From: Streptomyces sp. NBC_00670
GTDB lineage: Bacteria > Actinomycetota > Actinomycetes > Streptomycetales > Streptomycetaceae
Direction of reading: 5' to 3'
NCBI RefSeq assembly: GCF_036226765.1
Contig: NZ_CP109017.1
Span: forward strand, 7,069,001 to 7,133,000
DNA length: 64,000 nt
The notes below the pieces were generated by a model that searched no databases, was not told where the DNA came from, and saw only the letters and a program-made list of their open reading frames with translations. The position numbers were made by a program, and so were the translations under genes. Of this stretch, positions 35,795 through 45,451 are shown one piece after another. How positions within the stretch are numbered: position 1 is the first letter of the stretch; the number at the start of each line of letters is the position of its first letter.

Positions 35795-36925
35795 ATGTAC
35801 GGTGCCATGCTCGATGTGTCCGAAGGGGCGGCGCCGCCCCTGGGGAAGAAACAGGAGAACCTCCTCGCCGCGATCCTGCGGGGGGTTCCGGTCCTGGGAC
35901 ACGACAACGAGGCCAGACCGCTGGCCGAGGGGGACGCCCGGCGCCTGCTGCGCGACACCCCCGGCCCCGCCCTCGCCCCGTCGGCCGAGGAGACCGCCGA
36001 ACTCAACCGGACCCGACCCCGGGTGCTGAACGCGGTGATCGGGCCGGAGGCCCGGCGCACCGGCTACGTCCAGGGCCTGCCCCGGCACGGGGTGCGGCCG
36101 CTGCTGCGGGCGGCCGGGGCGGCGGCCCGCGCCCCGCTGGTCCTGCGGGTGGTCTACGGCGCCAGCACGCAGGTCCCGCTGCGGGCGCTGAGTTACGTGC
36201 TGCCGGCCGTCCGCATGGCCGCCCGGCTCGCCGCCGCCGGCCACCGCGGCTGCCACGTCCAGGTGGTCCTCGCCGGCACCCTGGGCGGCCGGCTCAACGC
36301 GCTCGCCGAGGAGACCGTGGCCGAGCAGACCGCACTGCTCGGCCACTGCCTGCGACGCCTGCTGTCCTTCGTGGGCCCGGTCGACCACAGCGTCTACGGC
36401 ACCTCGGCGCCACCCCCGGTGCTGGGCGCGCTCACCGACCTCGTGGCCGCACTCCCGCCCGACCGGCGCGCCCTCGTCCTCGACAGGCTGGACGGCAAGG
36501 GCGGCGCCGTCCACGCGGAGCAGACCCTGCGGTACGCGGCGGCGCACGTCCTCGTGCACGACCGCCCGCACGACCGGGCACCCGTACCGCTCACCCTGAC
36601 GCACGGCACCCCCGCCCCCGCCGACCCCGCGGTGATCGACGTCGGCAGCCTCCAGGAACGCCACTTCCACGACGTACGCCGCTGGTTCGCGCGTTCCACC
36701 GGGGCCGAGGAACCCGGCGCGCTGGTCCTCACCCGCCACTCCGTGCCGCCGTACACCATGGCCCGGGGCGGCGACCTCGCCCTGCGCGACTTCCTCGACG
36801 GCCGGGACCACGAGGGCGACCCCCTCGCCGCGGCGGCCCGGCACGACCTGCGCCACCTGTGGGACCTGCTCCCGCCGGGCCCCCTGCGCCAGCTCCTCGA
36901 CGCCCCCGTGGGCGCCGCCCGCTGA
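35795..36925 (+). CDS. Unrecognised conserved-looking alpha/beta protein
   Basis: This 376-residue protein is divergent from the NACHT-like gene, with about 115 bases between. It shows coding bias throughout. The middle is alpha/beta (APLVLRVVYGASTQVPLRALSYVLPAVRMAARLAA, then CHVQVVLAGTLGG), and the C-terminal third holds two segments with His and Asp (HFHDVRRWFARSTG and LTRHSVPPYTMARGGDLALRDFLDG). No family comes to mind; a nucleotide-binding HUP-like or synthetase-like fold is a guess. The start is uncertain: ATG at 35795 or at 35807, both with weak RBS. Position suggests a role in the same locus. Confidence 0.6.
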   Translation: MYGAMLDVSEGAAPPLGKKQENLLAAILRGVPVLGHDNEARPLAEGDARRLLRDTPGPALAPSAEETAELNRTRPRVLNAVIGPEARRTGYVQGLPRHGVRPLLRAAGAAARAPLVLRVVYGASTQVPLRALSYVLPAVRMAARLAAAGHRGCHVQVVLAGTLGGRLNALAEETVAEQTALLGHCLRRLLSFVGPVDHSVYGTSAPPPVLGALTDLVAALPPDRRALVLDRLDGKGGAVHAEQTLRYAAAHVLVHDRPHDRAPVPLTLTHGTPAPADPAVIDVGSLQERHFHDVRRWFARSTGAEEPGALVLTRHSVPPYTMARGGDLALRDFLDGRDHEGDPLAAAARHDLRHLWDLLPPGPLRQLLDAPVGAAR

Positions 36926-37052
36926 CCGGGCCCGCCGCCCCTCCGGGACGCCCACCTGGGGGAATGGAACCCCCGTTCCGGGGCAGTCGGCCCGGCGGCG
37001 CGGTCGCACACCGGCCGCGCGCCCGCACAGCCGACACCCCACGGAGGTCACG

Positions 37053-37400
37053 GTGACAGAAGGCATCTGGCAGTACGCCCCCACGGCCGGGCACACCCCG
37101 GACGACGATCTGTCCGGCTACCGCGTCGAGGCGACCGACGGCCACATCGGCAAGGTCGACAAGCACTCCGCCGACGTCGACTCGCAGTACCTCGTGGTCG
37201 ACACCGGCGTCTGGATCTTCGGGAAGAAGGTGCTGCTGCCCGCGGGCGTGGTCACGAGCATCCGCAACGAGGACCGCACCGTGCACGTCGGCCGCACCAA
37301 GGAGCAGATCAAGGCCGCCCCCGAGTTCGACGAGGACAAGCACCTCGGCGACCCCCGCTACCGCGACCAGCTCGGCGGCCACTACGGCTCCGGGCACTGA
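37053..37400 (+). CDS. PRC-barrel domain protein
   Basis: This 115-residue protein has a PRC-barrel core (about 18-90): DLSGYRVEATDGHIGKVDKHSADV, QYLVVDTGVWIFGKKVLLPAG, then a short helical tail with KEQIKAAPEFDED. PRC-barrels are small beta-barrels found in RimM and photosynthetic reaction centres; stand-alone ones in Streptomyces are of unknown role, often near stress genes. GTG at 37053 follows GGAGG. Confidence 0.82.
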   Translation: MTEGIWQYAPTAGHTPDDDLSGYRVEATDGHIGKVDKHSADVDSQYLVVDTGVWIFGKKVLLPAGVVTSIRNEDRTVHVGRTKEQIKAAPEFDEDKHLGDPRYRDQLGGHYGSGH

Positions 37401-37502
37401 GCCGGGGCCCCCGGGGCGGGGCGGGCACACCGGGCGCGGGCCGGGCGACCCCGGCGCCCGGCGGAGGCCGACGAGACGTGGGGGCGCGGCGGAGGGAGAC
37501 TG

Positions 37503-38054
37503 GTGCGCATGGGCACCACCGCACTCGTCGTCATCGACATGATCAACACCTACGATCACGACGACGCCGACCTGCTCCTGCCGTCGGTGAAGACGGTCGT
37601 GCCGGTCGTCGCCGGACTGCTCGACCGGGCCCGCGCCGCCGGTGCGCCCGTGATCTACGTCAACGACAACTTCGGCGAGTGGCGCTCGCACCACGGCGAA
37701 CTCCTCGACAAGGCGCTCGCCGGGCCGCACGCCGACCTCGTCGAGCCGGTGCGGCCCGACGACGCCTCGCTCTTCGTCGTCAAGGCCCGCCACTCGATCT
37801 TCTTCGAGACCCCGCTCGGCTATCTGCTGAACCAGCAGGGCATCGACCGGCTCGTGCTCTGCGGCCAGGTCACCGAGCAGTGCGTGCTGTATTCGGCGCT
37901 GGACGCGCACATCCGTCATCTGGAGGTGGTCGTTCCGCGTGACGCGGTCGCCCACATCCACGAGGACCTCGCGCGGGCGGCGCTGCGGATGATGGAGCGG
38001 AACATGGGGGCGAAGGTGTGTGACAGCGCGGGGCTGTGGGGCGAGGGGACGTGA
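37503..38054 (+). CDS. Isochorismatase-family cysteine hydrolase
   Basis: This 183-residue protein has the cysteine hydrolase triad: Asp in ALVVIDMINTY, Lys in VVKARHSIFFETPLG, and Cys in GQVTEQCVLYSALDA. Family members cleave isochorismate, nicotinamide or other amides; the missing fused carrier domain and the sequence around the triad point to a general amidase-like hydrolase rather than a siderophore enzyme. The start may be GTG 37503 or ATG 37509, both behind GGAGGGAG. It converges on the alpha-mannosidase gene across a strong hairpin. Confidence 0.87.
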   Translation: MRMGTTALVVIDMINTYDHDDADLLLPSVKTVVPVVAGLLDRARAAGAPVIYVNDNFGEWRSHHGELLDKALAGPHADLVEPVRPDDASLFVVKARHSIFFETPLGYLLNQQGIDRLVLCGQVTEQCVLYSALDAHIRHLEVVVPRDAVAHIHEDLARAALRMMERNMGAKVCDSAGLWGEGT

Positions 38055-38061
38055 CGGGGCA

Positions 38062-38095
38062 CGGTCCCCGCGCCCCGTCACGGGCGCGGGGACCG
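38062..38095. terminator. Bidirectional terminator hairpin, 14-bp stem
   Basis: CGGTCCCCGCGCCC (38062-38075) and its complement (38082-38095) with loop CGTCAC. It lies between the convergent isochorismatase-like and GH38 genes. Confidence 0.8.
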
Positions 38096-38108
38096 CGCTC
38101 GCCCCTCC

Positions 38109-41100
38109 TTACGCCCGCTTCAGCCGCAGCGTCACCAGCTCGAACGGCCCCAGCGGCAGGACGAGCCGGCCGTCCTCCGACCGCGGCGCCGGCGCGTCCG
38201 GCAGCGCCCGCTCCAGCAGGTCGGTGACCGTCGCCGACGCCACCTCGAAGTCCGGCGTGAGCGTCGCCGTGGCGCGGCCGCCGTGGGCCTCGTGGAAGCG
38301 GACCACCACGTCACCGCTGCCGTCGTCGGCCAGCTTGACCGCGGTGACGACCACCGCGTCCTCCGCGACCGACACCAGCGGCGCCACCGGACCCGCGCCC
38401 GTCACCCGCCGCTCCGGCAGGTTGACCCGCCAGCCCTCGCGCACCGCGTCCCCGATCTCCGCGCCCGGCACCAGCGCGTGCCGGAAGCGGTGCACACCCT
38501 GGTCGGTCTCCGGGTCGGGAAAGCGCGGGGCGCGCAGCAGCGACACGCGGACCGTGGTGGTGGCACCGCGCCCGCCGTCCCGCCGTACCGCACGGGACAC
38601 GTCGTGCCCGTACGTCGAGTCGGTGACGACCGCCACGCCCCACCCGGGCTCCGCCACGTGCACGAACCGGTGGTTGCACGCCTCGAACTTGGCCGCCTCC
38701 CAGCTGGTGTTGGTGTGCGTCGGCCGGTGGAAGTGCCCGAACTGCGTCTCGGACGCGTACCGTTCGGCGTGCACGTCGAGCGGGAAGGCCAGCTTGAGGA
38801 ACTTCTCCGTCTCGTGCCAGTCCACCTCCGTGTCCACCACCAGGCGCCGCTCGCCCGGCGCCAGCGACAGCACCTGGACGACCCGGGAGCCGCCGAAGGA
38901 CCGTACGACCCGCACGGACGCCCCGTCCGCGCCCGCGCTCACCTCCTCCACGTCGGTCAGGTCGGTGACCGTGTTGCGGTAGAACTCGTCCACGTCCCAC
39001 GCGTCCCACATGTTGGGGAAGTCGGGGTGCAGCTGCAGCAGGTTGGCCGGCCGGCCCGGGGCGACCGTCTCCCGGTCCGCCGCCAGGTCGTACACGGAGG
39101 GCACCAGGCCGCGCGCGTCCACCTCGATCCGCAGCAGCCCGTTGTCCAGCACGAACCCGCCCTCGGCGCGCGGCTGAAGCGCCGTGCTCCCGTCGGCGGT
39201 GACCGCGCCGGCGCCGCCCGCCGGGATGCCGCGGCGGGCGTGCGGGGCCGCGTTGAACACCAGCTCCGCGTCACCGCTGCCGGCCAGTGCCGTCTGCGCC
39301 GCCTCGATGATCGCGGTCAGCTCGCGCTCCAGCCGCTCGTACGTGGCGCGTGCCTCGCGATGCACCCAGGCGATGGACGAGCCGGGCAGGATGTCGTGGA
39401 ACTGGTGCAGCAGCACCGTCTTCCAGATCCGGTCCAACTCCTCGTGGGGGTAGGCGCATCCGGTGCGCACGGCCGCCGTCGCCGCCCACAGTTCCGCCTC
39501 GCGCAGCAGGTGCTCGCTGCGCCGGTTGCCCTGCTTGGTGCGCGCCTGGCTGGTGAGCGTCGCCCGGTGCAGCTCCAGGTACAACTCGCCCACCCACACG
39601 GGGGGTTCGGAGTACTCGGCCTCCGCCTTGCGGAAGAACGTCTCCGGCGTCTCCCAGGCGACGGTCGCCGAGCCCTCCAGGTTCCGCATCCGGGCCGCCT
39701 TGGCGACCATCTCGCGGGTGGTGCCGCCGCCCCCGTCACCCCAGCCGGTGGGGGCGAGCGAGTGCCGGGCGGCCCCCTTGTCCTTGAAGTTGCGGGCCGC
39801 GTGGGCGATCTCGCTGCCGCGCATCGAGCAGTTGTAGGTGTCGACGGGCGGGAAGTGGGTGAAGATCCGGGTGCCGTCGATGCCCTCCCACTGGAAGGTG
39901 TGGTGGGGGAACTTGTTCGTCCGCGACCAGGAGATCTTCTGCGTGAGCAGCCATTTCGACCCGGCCGCCTTGATGATCTGCGGCAGCCCGGCGGCGAAGC
40001 CGAAGGTGTCCGGCAGCCACGCCTCCTCGTTCTCGATGCCGAACTCGTCGAGGAAGAACCGCTTGCCGTGCACGAACTGCCGGGCCATCGCCTCCGAACC
40101 GGGCATGTTGGTGTCCGACTCCACCCACATCCCGCCGGCCGGCACGAACCGGCCGTCCGCCACCGCCTTCTTCACCCGTGCCCACACCTCGGGCCGGTGC
40201 TCCTTCACCCAGGCCCACTGCTGCGCCTGCGACATGGCGAAGACGAAGTCCGGCTCCTCCTCCAGGAGCGAGGTCATGTTGGCCGTCGTACGGGCCACCT
40301 TGCGCACCGTCTCGCGCAGGGGCCACAGCCACGCCGAGTCGATGTGCGCGTGGCCGACCGCGCTGATGCGGTGCGCGGAGGGCACGGCGGGGGAGGAGAG
40401 CACCTCGGTGAGCCGCTCCCGGGCCCGCCCGGCCGTGCCGTTCACGTCCTGGAGGTCGACGGCGTCCAGGGCCTTCTCGACCGCGCGCAGGATGTCCCAG
40501 CGGCGGGCGGACTCCACCGGCAGCTCGGCCATCAGCTCGCCGAGCACCTCCAGGTCGAGCACCAGCTGCCACACCGTCTCGTCGAAGACGGCGAGATCCA
40601 TCCGGGTCAGCGTGTACTGCGGCTCGCTGCCCGCCGTCTCCTTGTCGCCGAGCCGCGTGGGCAGGAAGGGGTGGTAGTCGAGGATGACGGGGTTGGAGGC
40701 GGCCTCGACGTGCAGGCGCACCTCCTCGCCGCCGGCGACGGGCGCACCGACGCGCACCCACTGGTTGCGGGGGTTGAGCCCCTTCACCGGCGTGCCGTCG
40801 GGCCGGTACACCAGGCCCTCGCACTGGAAGCCGGGCATGTTCTCGTCGAAGCCGAGGTCGAGCAGGGCCTCCACGGTCCGCCCGGCCCACGCCTCGGGGA
40901 CGGTGCCGGTCACCCGGAACCAGCTGGTGCCCCAGGGCGCCCCCCAGCGGGCGCCCACCTCGATCGGCTCCGGCTCGGCGGCGAGCCCTTCGGCCACCGG
41001 TACCGGCTCGCCGGGCGCGTGCCACACCGCCACCTCGAGCGGTACGGACTCGGGATACACGGCGGGACGGATGCGTTCCTCGAGGACACGCTTGAGGCGG

Positions 41101-41129
41101 GCTTCCACGAGGCTGCGGTCGTCATGCAT
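38109..41129 (-). CDS. Alpha-mannosidase, glycoside hydrolase family 38
   Basis: This 1006-residue enzyme has the GH38 plan. An N-terminal beta domain is followed by the catalytic region (about 250-530), with GHAHIDSAWLWPLRET (the metal-binding His and Asp), WVESDTNMPGSEAMARQF (nucleophile area) and TQKISWSRTNKFPHHTF. The C-terminal beta-sandwich and Arg-rich region follow, with FGGSRVVQVLSLAPGERRL and TNTSWEAAKFEACNHRFVHVAEPGWGVAV. No signal peptide is seen, so it acts in the cytoplasm on imported mannosyl oligosaccharides. The start ATG at 41129 follows GGAGAG. It is the last gene of a codirectional sugar locus. Confidence 0.92.
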   Translation of the reverse strand: MHDDRSLVEARLKRVLEERIRPAVYPESVPLEVAVWHAPGEPVPVAEGLAAEPEPIEVGARWGAPWGTSWFRVTGTVPEAWAGRTVEALLDLGFDENMPGFQCEGLVYRPDGTPVKGLNPRNQWVRVGAPVAGGEEVRLHVEAASNPVILDYHPFLPTRLGDKETAGSEPQYTLTRMDLAVFDETVWQLVLDLEVLGELMAELPVESARRWDILRAVEKALDAVDLQDVNGTAGRARERLTEVLSSPAVPSAHRISAVGHAHIDSAWLWPLRETVRKVARTTANMTSLLEEEPDFVFAMSQAQQWAWVKEHRPEVWARVKKAVADGRFVPAGGMWVESDTNMPGSEAMARQFVHGKRFFLDEFGIENEEAWLPDTFGFAAGLPQIIKAAGSKWLLTQKISWSRTNKFPHHTFQWEGIDGTRIFTHFPPVDTYNCSMRGSEIAHAARNFKDKGAARHSLAPTGWGDGGGGTTREMVAKAARMRNLEGSATVAWETPETFFRKAEAEYSEPPVWVGELYLELHRATLTSQARTKQGNRRSEHLLREAELWAATAAVRTGCAYPHEELDRIWKTVLLHQFHDILPGSSIAWVHREARATYERLERELTAIIEAAQTALAGSGDAELVFNAAPHARRGIPAGGAGAVTADGSTALQPRAEGGFVLDNGLLRIEVDARGLVPSVYDLAADRETVAPGRPANLLQLHPDFPNMWDAWDVDEFYRNTVTDLTDVEEVSAGADGASVRVVRSFGGSRVVQVLSLAPGERRLVVDTEVDWHETEKFLKLAFPLDVHAERYASETQFGHFHRPTHTNTSWEAAKFEACNHRFVHVAEPGWGVAVVTDSTYGHDVSRAVRRDGGRGATTTVRVSLLRAPRFPDPETDQGVHRFRHALVPGAEIGDAVREGWRVNLPERRVTGAGPVAPLVSVAEDAVVVTAVKLADDGSGDVVVRFHEAHGGRATATLTPDFEVASATVTDLLERALPDAPAPRSEDGRLVLPLGPFELVTLRLKRA

Positions 41130-41168
41130 GCGTGTTGCTCTCCATGGGTCTGGACAAACAAGTGCGGG

Positions 41169-43220
41169 TCACCAGGTGTGGGTGACGTGGGCCGGGGACG
41201 ATGTGGTGTAGACCTCCCCCACCGTACGCACCTCGAACCGTGCCCTCCGCTCCCCCTCCGCCGGTGCGAGCCCGGGCACGAAGAACGCGTGCTGGCAGGT
41301 GCCGCCGAGGAACCGCCGGGTGCCGTCGGGCAGCACCCGGTGCAGGGCGTACTGCCGCACCTGCCCGCGCGCCGGCCGCCAGGCGAACCGCAGGTCGCCG
41401 CCCGAGGCCGCGGTGATCCGCAGTCCGGTGGGCGGCTTGGGCCGGGCGGCGGGCCGGTCACCGTGCCGTACGGCGAGGCCGCCCAGCCGCCAGACGAGCG
41501 GTGACCCGTCGGCCGCGGTGAGCCGGACGCCGAGCGCGTGCACCGTCCCGGAGTGCCCGGGCAGCCGTACGGTGGCGGTCCGCCAGCCGCCCGCGGCCCG
41601 CCGGTGGTGCCGTACCGGCAGATACGTGTACGGGGGTGCCGCCCCGGCCGCCGGCTCGGCGGTGGCCACCGCCAGCTCCACACCGGTCGCCGCCCCGCCG
41701 TCGTCCCGGTAGGTCAGCTCGACGACCGTGCCGCCGCGCAGCGGCAGCCGCGTCGCGTACAGATCGAGGGTGACGGGCGCGGTGAGCGTCCCGGAGACCA
41801 GGACGCTGCTGCCGCCCCGCCAGGCGTCCGCGAAGTCGAAGGCGACCGCGGGGCGCTGCCCGTCGGTGCGCACCACCCAGCGCCGGGACGGCAGCCGGTC
41901 CTGGAGCCCCAGGTGGTTCCAGGGCGCGTCCGAGGCGACCCGGCCCTCCTCGTACCAGCGCAGTCCATGCCCGGTGTTGAAGGTGCTCGCGAACGGCACC
42001 GAGGTCACCGTCGAGCGGTCGGCGACGGACAGCGCCGGGGCACGCCAGGGGTCCGTGGTGTCCGGGTGGGCCGGGTCGAGGGAACGGCCGGTCCAGAAGC
42101 GGTCGTCGGCGGCGTGGAAGTCTGCCGGGGTGTGCCCGGCGGGCAGGTGGTTGCGGGTCCACTCGGGCCGGTAGAAGCCGAGCGAGGTGACGTGCGGGGC
42201 GTCCGACGGGACGATCGCGTCCCAGTTCACCGAGCGGTTCCAGCCGCTGGACTCGACGTCCACCCCGGCCCACAACTCGTAGCGGTCCCGGCCCAGCCGC
42301 TCGGCGAGCTGCCCGGAGGAGGCGAGGGAGGACGCCGACCAGCGGAAGTCCACGAACATGTCGTCGGCCGTCTCGAAAAACGCCTCGTTGCTGCTGTTCA
42401 GTGTCCCCTGCCAGCTCACCGAGCCGTTCACCGTCATGGCGTCGTACCAGGTCACCCGCTGCCCCCGGGCCGCCGCGCGGGCCTTCAACTCCGTGACGAA
42501 GCCGAGCATGGCGGCACCGAGCGCGGCGTCCCCGCCGCCGGTCTCGGCGTTGACGAACCAGCCGTCGAAGCCGTACGCGGCGGCCACCGCGACCAGTCGC
42601 TCGGCGAGCGGGTGGTGCCCGTCGGCATCCGTCCGCACCAGGTCGCGGGTCCACCGCAGTTGTCCGCCGTAGGCGACGGGCGGCAGGAAGACGTTGCCGA
42701 GGACGCGCACGCCGTGGCGGTGGGCGGCGTCCACGATCGGCGCGTTCGGCGCGAGGATCAGCCCCTCGCCCGCCGAGCCGCCCCAGAACACCAGCTCGTC
42801 GAGGTACGCCCAGTGGGTGAGCGCGTAAGTGTCGGCGGTGGCGGAGCCCTGCGAGGGGTTGCCCGAGGTGGGCCCGAAGGAGACCAGGGACTGGATGCGG
42901 GCCTGCCCGGCGCGGGCGGTGCCGTTGACCGGGGCGGGGGTGAAACGGGGCGCGAGCGGCACGGTGGAGGCGTTGAACGCCAGGTCGGGGTCGTCGTCGG
43001 CGCTCCAGTCGCGGAGGCTCCGCCAGGTGATCCCGGCGCCGGGCTCGCCGGAGGGCAGCGAGTCCGGGAACCAGTACGAGGCGAGGGGCGGGGTGGCGGC
43101 GGGGAGGGTACCGGAGGCCATGGGGGCGTCGGCGGCTGCCGGGACCGACGGTAGTGGCAGCAGGGCGGTGGTCGCGGTGGCGGCACCGGTGAGCAGGACG
43201 GTGCGTCTGGTGGGGGTCAC
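41169..43220 (-). CDS. Secreted endo-beta-N-acetylglucosaminidase, glycoside hydrolase family 85
   Basis: This 683-residue protein begins with a Tat-like signal (TRRTVLLTGAATATTALLPL) and has a GH85 catalytic domain (about 55-430). The active-site motif FVNAETGG has Asn-224 and Glu-226, the pair that stabilises the oxazolinium and donates the proton in GH85. Aromatic binding segments are SYWFPDSLPSGEPG and YDAMTVNGSVSWQGTLN. The C-terminal 200 residues are beta-sandwich domains like those of EndoD- and EndoS-type enzymes. It would cut between the two GlcNAc residues of N-glycans on proteins. GTG at 43220 has GAGGAGGAA before it; an earlier in-frame start is less likely. Confidence 0.9.
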   Translation of the reverse strand: MTPTRRTVLLTGAATATTALLPLPSVPAAADAPMASGTLPAATPPLASYWFPDSLPSGEPGAGITWRSLRDWSADDDPDLAFNASTVPLAPRFTPAPVNGTARAGQARIQSLVSFGPTSGNPSQGSATADTYALTHWAYLDELVFWGGSAGEGLILAPNAPIVDAAHRHGVRVLGNVFLPPVAYGGQLRWTRDLVRTDADGHHPLAERLVAVAAAYGFDGWFVNAETGGGDAALGAAMLGFVTELKARAAARGQRVTWYDAMTVNGSVSWQGTLNSSNEAFFETADDMFVDFRWSASSLASSGQLAERLGRDRYELWAGVDVESSGWNRSVNWDAIVPSDAPHVTSLGFYRPEWTRNHLPAGHTPADFHAADDRFWTGRSLDPAHPDTTDPWRAPALSVADRSTVTSVPFASTFNTGHGLRWYEEGRVASDAPWNHLGLQDRLPSRRWVVRTDGQRPAVAFDFADAWRGGSSVLVSGTLTAPVTLDLYATRLPLRGGTVVELTYRDDGGAATGVELAVATAEPAAGAAPPYTYLPVRHHRRAAGGWRTATVRLPGHSGTVHALGVRLTAADGSPLVWRLGGLAVRHGDRPAARPKPPTGLRITAASGGDLRFAWRPARGQVRQYALHRVLPDGTRRFLGGTCQHAFFVPGLAPAEGERRARFEVRTVGEVYTTSSPAHVTHTW

Positions 43221-43262
43221 GGGCGGTTCCTCCTCGGGGGTGGGGGAGTACCTCATGGGGCT

Positions 43263-44507
43263 CTACGGCTGGGGGAGCACCTCGTCGGGCGTGACGACCT
43301 CGGTGATGCCGCGCGCGGCGAGATGGTCCGCGTCGTCCGCACGGCTGTCGAGCACGGTGGTCGGGCGGGCGCCGTCGGCGGTCAGCCGGAAGAACGCCTC
43401 GAACACGGCACCGCCCGGCGCGCACCGGGAACGGGCGGCGGGATCGGCCGGGACGACCAGGGCCGTGGTGCGCGGCTTCGGGGCGTACGTGTGCTCCCGG
43501 ACCGCGCGGGCGAACACCTCCGCGCTCGGCTTCGGCCGCCGGTCGTTGGTCAACAGGCCGAGCCCGTACTCGAGTTCGGGGAAGTCGGCGAGGTCCCGGG
43601 AGACGTCGTGCGAGCACCACCAGGTGACGCCCCACAGCCCGGGGCAGTCCAGGGCGGCGGCGATCGTCGCCTCCGTGAAGGCCGCCGCGTGCTCGGCGGG
43701 GACGAGCGGGGCGGGTGCGCCGACCTCCTGGAGCCACACCGGCCGCCGCACGTCGTCGGCCCACGCCTTGCTCAGCTCGATGAGATAGGCGGCGTGGTGC
43801 TCGGTGGGCACCGAGGCGCGGCCGTGGCGCTGGGCGGTGCCGTCGAAGACCCAGGAGTGCACGGCGGTCATGGCGCCGTGCCGGGCCGCCTGGGCGGGGG
43901 TGAACGGCATGTCGTCCTGGTACCAGGTGGCGTCGTACTCGGCGTGCAGATGCAGCGCCCCGGGGGCGCCCTCCGCGCAGGCGGCGAGCATGCGCGTCAG
44001 CCAGGCGTCGATCTGCTCGGAGGTGGCGCGGTCCGGGTCGGGGTGCGGTCCGGCGGAGAACTGGTTGACCTCGTTGCCCAGCGTCATGCCGAGGAAGCCC
44101 GGCCGGCCGGCGAGGGCGGCGGCGAGGGTGCGCAGATAGGCCGCCTGGCCGTCGAGCACCTCGGGGTCGGTGAACAGGTTGCGCCGGTGCCAGGTGCGGG
44201 TCCAGGCCGGGAGGTAGTCGAAGCTGCTCAAGTGCCCCTGCAAACCGTCCACGTTGACGTCGAGTCCGCGCTCGGTGGCCGCGTCCACCAGCCGTACCAG
44301 GTCCTCGACGGCACGGGGGCGGATCAGGGTGCGGTTGGGCTGGAAGTAGGGCCAGAGCGGGAACACCCGGATGTGGTCGGCGCCGAGCGCCGCGACGGAG
44401 TCCAGGTCCGCCCGTACGGAGTCCAGGTCGAAGTCGAGCCAGTGGTGGAACCACCCTTCACTCGGGGTGTAGTTGACGCCGAAGCGCACGGCAGCAGGCA
44501 CAGGCAT
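43263..44507 (-). CDS. Glycoside hydrolase family 5, probably GH5_18 beta-mannosidase
   Basis: This 414-residue TIM-barrel hydrolase starts RFGVNYTPSEGWFHHWLDF. The catalytic acid/base is Glu-146 in LGNEVNQF and the nucleophile is Glu-261 in VWLQEVGAP. Segments NVDGLQGHLSSFDYLPAW and TAVHSWVFDGTAQ resemble GH5 subfamily 18 enzymes, which in bifidobacteria release mannose from the Man-beta-1,4-GlcNAc core left by GH85 cleavage. I infer the same role here from the neighbours. There is no signal peptide. The start ATG at 44507 follows AAGGA. A small C-terminal beta domain (ALVVPADPAARSRC) follows the barrel. Confidence 0.8.
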   Translation of the reverse strand: MPVPAAVRFGVNYTPSEGWFHHWLDFDLDSVRADLDSVAALGADHIRVFPLWPYFQPNRTLIRPRAVEDLVRLVDAATERGLDVNVDGLQGHLSSFDYLPAWTRTWHRRNLFTDPEVLDGQAAYLRTLAAALAGRPGFLGMTLGNEVNQFSAGPHPDPDRATSEQIDAWLTRMLAACAEGAPGALHLHAEYDATWYQDDMPFTPAQAARHGAMTAVHSWVFDGTAQRHGRASVPTEHHAAYLIELSKAWADDVRRPVWLQEVGAPAPLVPAEHAAAFTEATIAAALDCPGLWGVTWWCSHDVSRDLADFPELEYGLGLLTNDRRPKPSAEVFARAVREHTYAPKPRTTALVVPADPAARSRCAPGGAVFEAFFRLTADGARPTTVLDSRADDADHLAARGITEVVTPDEVLPQP

Positions 44508-44557
44508 ACGTGTCCTTGGACGCGGGGGAGGCGGAAGGAGTGCGCGGAGGTGGGAGG

Positions 44558-45451
44558 TCAGCCCTTGACGGCGCCCTCGCCGACGCCGCGGAAGAAGTAC
44601 CGCTGGAGACAGGCGAACAGGACGATCAGCGGGGCCACGGCGATGATGGTGCCGGCCGCGACGAGGCGTTCGTCGTTGGCGAAGGTGCCGTGCAGATAGT
44701 TCAGGCCGATGGTCAGGGTGAACTTGGACGGATCGCTGAGCACGATGAGCGGCCAGAGGAAGTCGTCCCAGGAGAACATGAACGCGAAGATCGCGACGAC
44801 GGCCAGGGTGCCCCGCACCGAGGGCAGCGCCACCCGCCAGAACCGCTGCCAGACGTTGGCGCCGTCGACGTATGCCGCCTCCTCGATCTCGAACGGCAGG
44901 TTGAGGAAGGCGTTGCGCATCAGCAGCACGTTGAGCGCACCGATGGAGCCGGGCAGGACGACGCCGAGGAGCGTGTTGTTCAGGTTGAGTTCCCGCATGG
45001 TCGTGAACTGGGCGATGATGATGCCCTCCGCGGGCACGAGCATGGCCAGGATGAACACCAGCGTGGCGGCCCGTCGGCCCCGGTAGCGCAGCCGGGCCAG
45101 CGCGTAGCCCGCGAGCGCCGAACCGACGCAGTTGGTGACGACGTTGGCGGCGGCCACCTTCAGGGAGTTCAGGACGTAGTCCCAGACCGGGATGGTGTCC
45201 GCGACCCGCGCGTAGTTGTGCAGGGTGGGATCGCCGGGCAAAAACTTCGGCGGGGAGGTGAAGATGTCCTCCGTCGGCCCCTTGAGGGACGTGGACAGCT
45301 GCCACAGGAACGGGCCGATGGTCAGCGCCAGTACGGCGAGCAGCAGCACGTAGCGCAGGGCCAGTTCCCAGCCGCGGACCCGGCGGCCGTGCTCGTCGGT
45401 GATCCGGCGGCGCTCACGGACCGGGGCGGGCGGCTTCTCGACGGTGCTCAT
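44558..45451 (-). CDS. Carbohydrate ABC transporter permease (MalG-like)
   Basis: This 297-residue membrane protein has six helices and the EAA loop IEEAAYVDGANVWQRFWRVALP, which contacts the ATPase. The N-terminal helix YVLLLAVLALTIGPFLW and the periplasmic segment with LPGDPTLHNYARV are typical of MalG-type permeases. No ATPase is encoded in the window; Streptomyces sugar transporters commonly use the shared MsiK ATPase. ATG at 45451 overlaps the stop of the upstream permease as ATGA. Confidence 0.92.
   Translation of the reverse strand: MSTVEKPPAPVRERRRITDEHGRRVRGWELALRYVLLLAVLALTIGPFLWQLSTSLKGPTEDIFTSPPKFLPGDPTLHNYARVADTIPVWDYVLNSLKVAAANVVTNCVGSALAGYALARLRYRGRRAATLVFILAMLVPAEGIIIAQFTTMRELNLNNTLLGVVLPGSIGALNVLLMRNAFLNLPFEIEEAAYVDGANVWQRFWRVALPSVRGTLAVVAIFAFMFSWDDFLWPLIVLSDPSKFTLTIGLNYLHGTFANDERLVAAGTIIAVAPLIVLFACLQRYFFRGVGEGAVKG

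Noticed and set aside
38283..41504. Long open frame antisense to the GH38 gene
   Set aside because: The GH38 reading has complete catalytic motifs and normal codon bias; the antisense frame is an Arg/Leu/Val/His-rich artefact.
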